From the NCBI RefSeq assembly GCF_002266425.1, contig NZ_NPMN01000008.1, positions 1 to 64,000 on the forward strand: a DNA stretch of 64,000 nucleotides, given 5' to 3'. Every line of letters begins with the position of its first letter. The first letter of the stretch is position 1. The translations under genes were made by a program, and so were the position numbers. The notes under the pieces were generated by a model. That model was not told the DNA's origin. It ran no database searches and was given only the letters and a program-made list of their open reading frames with translations. Positions 42,273 through 49,602 of the stretch are shown here, piece by piece. This stretch comes from Tissierella sp. P1. Its GTDB lineage: Bacteria; Bacillota; Clostridia; Tissierellales; Tissierellaceae.

Positions 42273-42701
42273 ATGAAATTATCTACAAGAGGAAGATATG
42301 GCTTAAAGGCAATGTTTCAGCTAGCTTTATATCATGGTGATGGACCTATATCTCTAAAACAAATTGCAGATGAACAAAATTTATCAGAAAATTATTTAGA
42401 GCAATTATTTTCTATTCTAAAAAAAGAAGGATTATTAAATAGTGTAAGAGGTGCTCAAGGTGGGTATATGTTGTCGAAGGAGCCAAATGAAATTACAGTA
42501 GGGAATATATTGAGAGCTCTTGAAGGGAATATGGCCCCATCTGAGTGCGTTATGGGTGATGAATTTGAATGCTCTAAGGAAGATAAATGTGTAACTAAAC
42601 TAGTTTGGGTTAAGATAAAAGACAGCATTGATGAAGTGATTGACTCCATCACATTACAAGATATGGTGGATGATGAGAATAAATTAAATAGAAAACAGTA
42701 A
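42273..42701 (+). CDS. iscR: Rrf2 family regulator, IscR-like
   Basis: The 142-residue protein has the Rrf2 winged HTH: MKLSTRGRYGLKAMFQLALY, then LSENYLEQLFSILKKEGLL and GAQGGYML. Three cysteines spaced C-x7-C-x5-C (about 104-118; ECVMGDEFECSKEDKC) are placed as in [2Fe-2S]-binding IscR, rather than the single-Cys CymR type. It heads iscR-iscS-iscU and probably represses the operon when Fe-S supply is sufficient. Confidence 0.88.
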   Translation: MKLSTRGRYGLKAMFQLALYHGDGPISLKQIADEQNLSENYLEQLFSILKKEGLLNSVRGAQGGYMLSKEPNEITVGNILRALEGNMAPSECVMGDEFECSKEDKCVTKLVWVKIKDSIDEVIDSITLQDMVDDENKLNRKQ

Positions 42702-42719
42702 ACTTAGGAGGATGAGTCT

Positions 42720-43898
42720 ATGGGAAAATATATATATATGGATAATGCAGCTACAACTCCAGTAAAAAAAGAAGTATTAGAAGAAATGATGCCATATTTT
42801 ACTGAGAAATATGGAAATCCGTCATCTGTTTATTCTCTAGGTAATATATCTAAAAGAGCTGTAGAAAGTGCAAGAGAGAAGGTAGCGAAGGTTCTCCATG
42901 CAGATAAAAGGGAAATATTTTTTACTGGGGGAGGCTCTGAAGCTGACAACTGGGCTATCAAAGGTATTGCATTTGGAAATAAAGATAAAGGCAATCATAT
43001 AATAACTACTAAAATTGAACATCATGGAATATTACACACCTGTGAATATTTACAAAAAAATGGATTTGATCTTACTTATTTAGATGTAGATGAATATGGC
43101 TTAATTAATTTAGAAGACCTTAAAAATGCAATAACTGATAAAACAATACTTATATCGATCATGTTTGCAAACAATGAAATAGGAACTATACAGCCAATTA
43201 AAGAGATTGGAGAGATAGCAAAAGAAAATAAGATATATTTTCATACAGATGCTGTTCAAGCAATTGGACATATTGACATAAATGTTAAGGAATTGAATAT
43301 AGACCTTTTATCTCTGTCAGCTCACAAGTTTTATGGTCCAAAAGGAATAGGTGCTTTATATATTAGACAAGGGGTAAAAATTGATCCTCTTATATCTGGT
43401 GGAGGACAAGAAAGAAATAGAAGAGCGGGAACTGAAAATGTGCCAGGTATAGTTGGAATGGGAAAAGCGATTGAATTAGCTTATGAAAACTTGGATGAGC
43501 ATAATAATAAATTAATTAGATTAAGAGATAGTTTAATCGAGAAGATACAATTAAATATTCCTTATGTGAGATTAAATGGACATCCAACCTATAGATTACC
43601 TGGAAATGTAAATATGTGTTTTCAATTTATTGAAGGAGAATCTTTGCTGCTTAGTCTAGATATGGAAGGAATTGCTGGTTCAAGTGGGTCAGCTTGTACT
43701 TCTGGGTCATTAGATCCTTCTCATGTTTTATTAGCTATCGGTCTGCCGCACGAGATTGCCCACGGTTCTTTAAGACTATCACTAGGAGATTTTAATACCG
43801 AAGAAGAATTAGATTATGTAGTAGAAAAACTTATTAAAATAGTAGATAGACTAAGAAGAATGTCACCACTATACGAAAAAATAAAGGAGGAAAAATAG
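42720..43898 (+). CDS. iscS: Cysteine desulfurase
   Basis: The PLP enzyme (392 residues) takes sulfur from cysteine for Fe-S clusters and tRNA thiolation. Visible are YMDNAATTPVKKEV at the start, TGGGSEADN (about 67-75), the PLP lysine in SAHKFYGPKG (about 200-209) and the active-site cysteine in SGSACTSGSLDPSHVL (about 320-335). The ribosome binding site GGAGGATG is 18 bases after the iscR stop. Immediately followed by iscU. Confidence 0.96.
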   Translation: MGKYIYMDNAATTPVKKEVLEEMMPYFTEKYGNPSSVYSLGNISKRAVESAREKVAKVLHADKREIFFTGGGSEADNWAIKGIAFGNKDKGNHIITTKIEHHGILHTCEYLQKNGFDLTYLDVDEYGLINLEDLKNAITDKTILISIMFANNEIGTIQPIKEIGEIAKENKIYFHTDAVQAIGHIDINVKELNIDLLSLSAHKFYGPKGIGALYIRQGVKIDPLISGGGQERNRRAGTENVPGIVGMGKAIELAYENLDEHNNKLIRLRDSLIEKIQLNIPYVRLNGHPTYRLPGNVNMCFQFIEGESLLLSLDMEGIAGSSGSACTSGSLDPSHVLLAIGLPHEIAHGSLRLSLGDFNTEEELDYVVEKLIKIVDRLRRMSPLYEKIKEEK

Positions 43899-44339
43899 AT
43901 GTACTCAGAAAAGGTAATGGATCATTTTCAAAATCCGAGAAATGTTGGAGAAATATTAGACGCAGATGGCGTAGGTGAAGTTGGTAATGCTAAGTGTGGA
44001 GATATAATGAAAATGTATCTTAAAATAGAAAATGGAGTTATTGAAGATGTTAAATTTAAGACATTTGGATGCGGGTCTGCTATTGCATCTTCTAGTATGG
44101 CTACAGAGTTGATTAAAGGGAAAACAATTGAAGAAGCCATGCAATTGACTAATAGGGCCGTTGCAGAGGCCCTTGATGGACTACCGCCGGTAAAGATGCA
44201 TTGTTCGGTGTTAGCAGAACAAGCTATAAAATCAGCTCTATTAGATTATTCAAAAAAGAATAATGTTCATATTGAAGGATTAGATGATGTAAATTTTGAC
44301 GATGATGACCATCATAACCACGATTTAGAGGAATTATAA
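43899..44339 (+). CDS. iscU: Iron-sulfur cluster scaffold
   Basis: The 146-residue NifU/IscU N-type scaffold has the three cluster-ligand cysteines in NAKCGD (about 33), FGCGSAIASSSMATELIKGK (about 57) and KMHCSVLAEQAIKSAL (about 101). The C-terminus ends in a His/Asp-rich stretch (FDDDDHHNHDLEEL). It begins at the base after the iscS stop codon. The mnmA gene that often follows is absent. Confidence 0.95.
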   Translation: MYSEKVMDHFQNPRNVGEILDADGVGEVGNAKCGDIMKMYLKIENGVIEDVKFKTFGCGSAIASSSMATELIKGKTIEEAMQLTNRAVAEALDGLPPVKMHCSVLAEQAIKSALLDYSKKNNVHIEGLDDVNFDDDDHHNHDLEEL

Positions 44340-44448
44340 AACCATTTATTTTTCTAAAAAATTCTAATATTAGATAATACTAACAGAATTATTATCTCCT
44401 TTTAGTGACAATATATATTATATAGATTAGAAAAAGGAGATGGATATA

Positions 44449-44619
44449 TTGTTTAATAATAGGTATAAAAATGGGGCATTTTGGGGAACGGTTATAGGAA
44501 CATCATTAGGTATTATTATTACCTCAAAGATGACACCTTTAAATAAAAAGAAAATGATGAGAACTGCTAGAAAAGTAAGAACTAATTTAAGAGATGGGAT
44601 GAATTCTTTTTGGGACTAG
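44449..44619 (+). CDS. Small YtxH-like membrane protein
   Basis: This 56-residue protein is below usual length cut-offs. TTG 44449 follows AAAAAGGAGATGG. It has one glycine-rich membrane segment (GAFWGTVIGTSLGIIITSKM) and a basic amphipathic tail (KKKMMRTARKVRTNLRDGMN), as in YtxH-type proteins. It lies between iscU and the AI-2E gene and ends in its own terminator. Function unknown. Confidence 0.65.
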   Translation: MFNNRYKNGAFWGTVIGTSLGIIITSKMTPLNKKKMMRTARKVRTNLRDGMNSFWD

Positions 44620-44639
44620 GCAGCACTTGCTGCCTTTTC
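44619..44639 (+). terminator. Short terminator after the YtxH-like gene
   Basis: GGCAGC (44619-44624) pairs with GCTGCC (44629-44634), loop ACTT, then TTTT. Confidence 0.65.
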
Positions 44640-44663
44640 ACGAATTCAAAGGGGAGATAAACT

Positions 44664-45854
44664 ATGAATCCACCAAGTTTTTTTATTAAATTGATTTGGT
44701 CGCTTTCTATTATATTACTGGTGTTAGTTATATATTATCTTATTAACATAGGAAACAATTTTGTTTCAGACAGGAAAAAGATTAGGATTAATGATAAAAA
44801 GCTTTTGCCTATTATTATAGGATTAGTTTTTTTGTTTTTGCTTTTTAACCTATTTAAAAAATATACAATATTATCAGAGACATTCTATACTATTATATTT
44901 TCTGCAATTTTGGCGTATCTTTTTAATCCAATAATAAATTATTTAGAAAAGAAAAATATAAATAGATTAAGAGGAGTTTTTCTATTATATCTAGGAATAG
45001 TGGCTATGTTTCTAATTTTAGCATTTTTAGTAATACCAAAGTCAACTACTGAGATAAAAAGACTTGTAGTGGATATGCCTATATATTTAGAAAAGGCCTC
45101 ATCATTAATAGACGAGCTCTATAACAAGTATTATTCTACTTTAGGTGATTTACCTCCGATGTTTCAAGGAGTCCAACAAGTTGTTATGGAAAATATTGTT
45201 GGAATAGAGCATATGGTTATGAATGCACTTAAAAACTTTATTGGTGGAATACTCAATACGTTTTCAAAGTTTGTTAGTCTAATATTAACACCTATTTTAA
45301 CATTTTATTTTTTAGTAGATAAAAATTATTTTAAAGATAGGATGATGGGATTTATTCCTAAAAAATATAGAAAAGATTCCATAGCATTATTTCGTGAAAT
45401 AGATGATTCTTTATCCAAATTTGTCAGGGGAAAAATAATCATGGCCGCATATGTAGGTATTGCGACCTCTATAGTTCTACTTATTATGGGAATTGATTTT
45501 GCCATTGTCATTGGCTTTATAACTGGAATTGCTGATATTATACCTTACATAGGTCCTTTTTTAGGATTTTTACCAGCTGTATTTTTTGCTTATTTAATTA
45601 GTCCTTTAAAAGCAATATGGGTAGCTGCATTATTTGTTTTTATTCAATGGGCTGAGAATAACATCCTTGCACCTAAGGTGATAGGAGAAACAACAGGAAT
45701 TCATCCATTGATAATACTTATCTCCATAATAATTGGAGGAGGGGTATTTGGAGTATTGGGAATGATTTTAGCAGTGCCAGTAGTTGCTATCTTTATAATT
45801 TTGTTTAGATTTGTAAGTAAAAAATTTAGGAAACCGCCAAGAGCACAGAATTAG
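44664..45854 (+). CDS. AI-2E family transporter
   Basis: The 396-residue protein has about eight membrane segments: two near the N-terminus, one at 60-90, 103-125, and a C-terminal set with the family pattern DIIPYIGPFLGFLPAVFFAY and VIGETTGIHPLIILISIIIG then GVFGVLGMILAVPVVA. Family members export varied small substrates, some sodium-coupled; the AI-2 link is not general. In many relatives this gene precedes alaS directly; here about 3.7 kb of other DNA separates them. Confidence 0.92.
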   Translation: MNPPSFFIKLIWSLSIILLVLVIYYLINIGNNFVSDRKKIRINDKKLLPIIIGLVFLFLLFNLFKKYTILSETFYTIIFSAILAYLFNPIINYLEKKNINRLRGVFLLYLGIVAMFLILAFLVIPKSTTEIKRLVVDMPIYLEKASSLIDELYNKYYSTLGDLPPMFQGVQQVVMENIVGIEHMVMNALKNFIGGILNTFSKFVSLILTPILTFYFLVDKNYFKDRMMGFIPKKYRKDSIALFREIDDSLSKFVRGKIIMAAYVGIATSIVLLIMGIDFAIVIGFITGIADIIPYIGPFLGFLPAVFFAYLISPLKAIWVAALFVFIQWAENNILAPKVIGETTGIHPLIILISIIIGGGVFGVLGMILAVPVVAIFIILFRFVSKKFRKPPRAQN

Positions 45855-45866
45855 GGGATCTGATTA

Positions 45867-45898
45867 GAACGTTAAACTATAATCTAAATATATCATAA
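45867..45898 (+). repeat. Left copy of a 32-bp direct repeat flanking the signalling island
   Basis: The stretch GAACGTTAAACTATAATCTA then AATATATCATAA matches 49452-49483 in 28 of 32 positions, all four differences being transitions. The right copy is part of the alaS promoter; this left copy lacks a -35 box, as if cut off. Confidence 0.6.
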
Positions 45899-45907
45899 AA
45901 CTTAAGT

Positions 45908-45954
45908 ACTATTATAAAGGGATAAAATTTATTCCCTTATAATAGTATTTTTAT
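45908..45954. terminator. Terminator after the AI-2E gene
   Basis: ACTATTATAAAGGGATAAA pairs with TTTATTCCCTTATAATAGT (arms about 45908-45926 and 45928-45946), then ATTTTTAT. Confidence 0.8.
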
Positions 45955-46053
45955 ATCCAATGGAAAAGTGGTGTCTTTTTCCCTTCTCATTAAATATAGG
46001 CAAAGAAAAATCTACTTAGATTATGGATTTATATTATCATTCATAGAATATAG

Positions 46054-46974
46054 TCAGTCTATATCTATGTTATAATGTTCTTTACAAGCATTTTTAAATT
46101 TACTTTTTAATTCATTTTGATCTGATATTTCATACAAATGTTTTGCTTTCTCAAGACTATTCATATAATTATCATAATTTAGCAAGTGTTCTGCAATACC
46201 TTTTCTAGTATATAGAAGAGCTAAACAATAAAGGCTTCGATTTTCTATGCATGTTTTTATACCTAAATTTGCAAAATATAAAGCACTATCGTGAAGAAAT
46301 AGTCTATGATAAGTATATGATAGATTGTAAACTACTCTAATATTAAGTTCCCAGTCATCTGGCTCTAAATTTTTATGACAAAACTGTAATAATTCAAGAC
46401 ATTTGTTTATGGATTCTTTTTTATTTAAGATAAGTGCTATGTTCATGAGAATTCGGATTTCTGTGTTATTGTAAACAAAATTATTATATTCTGTTAGAGA
46501 GAAATCTGGAGAAGTTATTTTTATAGATTCTATTAGACTTAATAATGCTTCTTCATAATCATCACAACTGATTTTAAGAAAAATAGCTTTGACTAAGAAA
46601 TAAAGTTGCTTTGTTAATCTAGAAAAATAAGAATTCATATCATCTTTATGGATAATTGCATCAAGATTATCTAACTGATTTTTTAACTCAATAAAACTTC
46701 CATTTTCAATTATTTTTTCAATTGAATTCTTTAACTGATGAAACTTCGAATAGTTATTAAATCTATATTTAAGTAATATAGTATTTAAATCTTTTTTTAA
46801 TACCATGGATAAAATATCCAACGTTTCCTGCTTTGGTATTACTTTTCCGTTTTCGATTTTGCTCAAGGTATCTACATTAACTCCTGATAGAAATGATATA
46901 TCTTTCTGGGTAAGGTTTAGATTCTTCCTTATATTTCTTATTTCTTCACTAAATGATTCTAAATTATAGTACAA
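46054..46974 (-). CDS. RRNPP-type peptide-responsive regulator
   Basis: The 306-residue protein has an N-terminal XRE HTH (about 8-62; IRNIRKNLNLTQKDISFLSG, then LSKIENGKVIPKQETLDIL) and a TPR-like helical remainder (about 75-300), the architecture and length of PlcR/Rgg-type receptors that bind short imported peptides. A divergent gene 103 bases away encodes a 51-residue secreted propeptide, and a palindromic operator lies between them. A secreted protease gene follows. Receptor function is inferred from this arrangement; the architecture itself is clear. Confidence 0.8.
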   Translation of the reverse strand: MYYNLESFSEEIRNIRKNLNLTQKDISFLSGVNVDTLSKIENGKVIPKQETLDILSMVLKKDLNTILLKYRFNNYSKFHQLKNSIEKIIENGSFIELKNQLDNLDAIIHKDDMNSYFSRLTKQLYFLVKAIFLKISCDDYEEALLSLIESIKITSPDFSLTEYNNFVYNNTEIRILMNIALILNKKESINKCLELLQFCHKNLEPDDWELNIRVVYNLSYTYHRLFLHDSALYFANLGIKTCIENRSLYCLALLYTRKGIAEHLLNYDNYMNSLEKAKHLYEISDQNELKSKFKNACKEHYNIDID

Positions 46975-46996
46975 AAAGTCACCTCCTTAAAAAATA

Positions 46997-47040
46997 CCGA
47001 TTTAAATCGGATTGAATTTCATATTAATTACATATATTAT
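46997..47040 (+). promoter_or_regulatory. Operator palindrome and promoter of the propeptide gene
   Basis: The perfect 14-bp palindrome CCGATTTAAATCGG (46997-47010) lies one base upstream of the -35 box TTGAAT (47012-47017), which is 17 bases from TATTAT (47035-47040). An operator just upstream of -35 suits an activator. It also lies 23 bases from the regulator's start codon, so autoregulation is possible. Confidence 0.7.
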
Positions 47041-47077
47041 ATAAGTAATAAAAAAATATGTAAAGAGAGGGAAAATT

Positions 47078-47233
47078 ATGAAAAAAAGATTAATGCCAAT
47101 TTTAATTATCTGTATTATCCTATCATCTTTATTAAATTTTATTCCATTTAAAAACAACTATAAAACTGTTGCACAAAAAGGTAAGGACGACGTAATAGAA
47201 ATACATTCAGGTGATTTAGAAATTTTATTGTAA
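47078..47233 (+). CDS. Candidate signalling propeptide, 51 residues
   Basis: ATG 47078 follows AGAGAGGG by six bases. The peptide has a Lys-Arg start, a hydrophobic core (LMPILIICIILSSLLNFIPF), a possible cleavage near KTVA-QKGKD, and a short acidic tail ending SGDLEILL. That is the design of Phr/PapR/NprX-type propeptides: export through Sec, trimming outside, and re-import of a short C-terminal peptide that binds the RRNPP receptor. It is divergent from such a receptor gene. No matching family is recognised by sequence; the call rests on design and position. Confidence 0.65.
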   Translation: MKKRLMPILIICIILSSLLNFIPFKNNYKTVAQKGKDDVIEIHSGDLEILL

Positions 47234-47295
47234 TCAGAATTTACAGAATTTTGAAACAAATGGCACTTAATAACTAAAACATAAATAAAATAAAT

Positions 47296-47442
47296 AACAG
47301 CCTTAAAACCGATATTTTCAAAAACTTGCAAAATTTATAAGAACAGATTAGTTTTTATAAGTTAATATGTATATTTATAAAGTTTTGAGAGGTTTTAAGG
47401 TTGTTTTTGAATAGGAGGGATATTATGTTAACAAAGACCTGA
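47296..47442 (+). other. Long imperfect hairpin followed by a five-codon mini-ORF
   Basis: AACAGCCTTAAAACC (47296-47310) pairs with GGTTTTAAGGTTGTT (47391-47405), one G-T pair in 15. An inner stem TCAAAAACTT (47318-47327)/AAGTTTTGA (47380-47388) has one bulge. The loop holds three TTTATAA-type copies. After it, AGGAGGG and ATG 47425 begin the ORF M-L-T-K-T, stop 47440-47442. This may be an RNA leader of the protease gene or a relic. Confidence 0.45.
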
Positions 47443-47506
47443 CGTATATAATATATCAATAGTCAGATATAGAGAAAACGCAAGATAAAACAAAGGGGGA
47501 TTAGTG

Positions 47507-49186
47507 ATGAAAAAGATATTAAGTTTACTGATGGTATTAACATTAATTGTATCTATGAGTATAACTGCTGTAGCAGAGGAGGAAAATATTTTTAGATTAA
47601 GAAGTGATGAGATACAGACAATATCAGGGGAGTTAATAGTATCAGTTGAAAATGGAAGTGATTATTCTCTGCAAAATACTGGGGATATTATTGCTAAACA
47701 TGTTTCAATATTCAAAGATAAGGATTTTATTATTAAAGATTCTCTTATCTCTTCCATTGATAATGATAAAATCAAACTTAATGACTTAGATGAGGACTTT
47801 AGAGAACAGATTGTTAAAGATATGGGATATGTGTATTTAGTAAGTTACTCAAAGGAATATAGAAGCCAAGAAGACGCTATTAAAGAATTAGAAAAAACTT
47901 TAGAAGAGTCTGGCATAAAGGTTAGATATATTGAGCCAAATTATATGGTATATGCGTCGGATGAATATACTTTGGATGATTATGCTATAGAAATAGATGG
48001 AGATATACTTGAAGACGAAATAGGGCTTCAAATGCATAATAATCAAAGATGGCATTATGAAATGATTAAGGCTCCTAGTGCTTGGAATATAACTTCAGGG
48101 AATAGCGGAGTAAAAATAGCTGTATTAGATACAGGAATAGATCATAATCATCAAAGTCTAAGAGACTTTGTTGATAGAAATTTAGGCAGAAACTTTTCAG
48201 GTGGATCCTCAACAGATACTATGGATAGACAAGGACATGGAACTCATGTATCGGGAACAATAGCAAGCTATGGCAGTGTTTCAGGCGTAATGAAAAATGC
48301 AACATTAATTCCGGTAAAGGTCTTAGGAGATGATGGAAGAGGATCAACCTACGGAATCGTTCAAGGTGTATTGCACGCAGCAAACATACAGGCAGATGTA
48401 ATAAATATGTCTTTAGGCGGCGGCGGATATTTGCAAAGCTTTGATGATGCTTGTAGAACAGCTGTATCAAGAGGTGTAGTTGTAGTAGCAGCATCTGGAA
48501 ATGAATATGCTTCAAGTATATCATATCCTGCGGCATATGATAGTGTTATAGCAGTAGGTGCAGTTGATTCAAACAGAAGAAGAGCATCTTTCTCGAATTA
48601 TGGGACAGGCTTAGAGCTTATGGCACCAGGGGTGAATATATATAGTACAATTCCTGGAAATCAATATCAAACTAATTCAGGAACTTCTATGGCATCTCCT
48701 CATGTGGCTGGAGTAGCAGGTCTTATGAGATCGGTTAATAGAAATGCCTCTGTATCAGAAATCAGAAGTGTATTGAGAAATACTGCTCAATATGCAGGGA
48801 ATAGTACAGAATATGGTTATGGAATAGTGGACGCTTATGCAGCAGTTCAAGCCATAAGTGGAAATCCAGCACCAAATACGGAAACAAGAACAAGTGTAAT
48901 GACAGATAAAACTTCTTATTATAGATCTGAGATTGTAAATGTTACAGTAAAGGTAACAAATAAAGATGGGCAACCATTGCAAGGAGCTACAACTAAACTT
49001 ACCTTAACATCTCCAGACAATTCTAAAGTGAGTGCTGCTAAGACCACTAATGCTAGCGGGGAGGTACAGTTTACAATAACTGCAAATGCTAATTCTCTTA
49101 TAGGAAATTATGGAATCCTCATAGAAACATCATTGACTGGATATAGTCCAAGTACAGCTAATACAACTTTTAGATATATAAATTAG
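47507..49186 (+). CDS. Secreted subtilisin-like serine protease (S8)
   Basis: The 559-residue protein has a Sec signal peptide (about 1-23, ending AVAEE), an I9-like prodomain (about 95-150; YLVSYSKEYRSQEDAIKELE), and the catalytic domain with Asp in AVLDTGID (about 205), His in GHGTHVSGTIAS (about 244) and Ser in GTSMASPHVAG (about 393). A C-terminal Ig-like/big domain (about 460-559; NVTVKVTNKDGQPLQGA) follows. ATG 47507 follows AAGGGGGA. It is the likely output gene of the peptide-signalling pair upstream, as in NprR and PlcR systems; that link is inference. Confidence 0.93.
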   Translation: MKKILSLLMVLTLIVSMSITAVAEEENIFRLRSDEIQTISGELIVSVENGSDYSLQNTGDIIAKHVSIFKDKDFIIKDSLISSIDNDKIKLNDLDEDFREQIVKDMGYVYLVSYSKEYRSQEDAIKELEKTLEESGIKVRYIEPNYMVYASDEYTLDDYAIEIDGDILEDEIGLQMHNNQRWHYEMIKAPSAWNITSGNSGVKIAVLDTGIDHNHQSLRDFVDRNLGRNFSGGSSTDTMDRQGHGTHVSGTIASYGSVSGVMKNATLIPVKVLGDDGRGSTYGIVQGVLHAANIQADVINMSLGGGGYLQSFDDACRTAVSRGVVVVAASGNEYASSISYPAAYDSVIAVGAVDSNRRRASFSNYGTGLELMAPGVNIYSTIPGNQYQTNSGTSMASPHVAGVAGLMRSVNRNASVSEIRSVLRNTAQYAGNSTEYGYGIVDAYAAVQAISGNPAPNTETRTSVMTDKTSYYRSEIVNVTVKVTNKDGQPLQGATTKLTLTSPDNSKVSAAKTTNASGEVQFTITANANSLIGNYGILIETSLTGYSPSTANTTFRYIN

Positions 49187-49304
49187 TGAGTATTAATCAA
49201 AAAATGAAATAGAGATAATTATTTATATTTCAATCTATTTACTGGTATCTGTAAATAAAGTATCCTTTTAAATTAGATGAAATATAAAGGCTTATTTGAT
49301 AAAG

Positions 49305-49352
49305 GTGCTTGTAAAAAGTGGATAAAAAAATCCGCTTTACAAGTACTTTTAT
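49305..49352 (+). terminator. Terminator after the protease gene
   Basis: GTGCTTGTAAAAAGTGGAT pairs with ATCCGCTTTACAAGTAC (arms 49305-49323 and 49330-49346, two-base bulge), followed by TTTTATTT. Confidence 0.75.
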
Positions 49353-49439
49353 TTATAGATATCAACTTGCTATAAATTTGGAAAAATCATATTATTAAGA
49401 AAGCATTTCTGGTTTATCTTCACTTTTAAAGTCTAATTA

Positions 49440-49521
49440 TTGACAAATCGGGAATATTAAATTATAATCCAAATATATCATAAGAGAGAATCTCGTCCCT
49501 CTACTAGGGACGATTTTTTGC
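49440..49521 (+). promoter_or_regulatory. alaS promoter with an immediately following terminator
   Basis: TTGACA (49440-49445), 17-base spacer, TATAAT (49463-49468) is a consensus promoter. Only about 20 bases after the expected start comes a terminator: CGTCCCT (49494-49500)/AGGGACG (49506-49512), then ATTTTTT. The terminator resembles T-box terminators, but the stem I and the TGGTACC T-box are missing. The 32-bp repeat copy (49452-49483) overlaps this promoter. Confidence 0.65.
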
Positions 49522-49602
49522 AATTCATACAACGGATAAAAACCTTATTAGCTTCGAAATTATTTGAAGTTAAAGGTAATCTTAAATGGAGAGGTGTATA
49601 TA

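Noticed and set aside
48219-48536. Minus-strand open frame inside the subtilase gene
   Set aside because: It lies in the codon shadow of a well-conserved catalytic domain and has no ribosome binding site.
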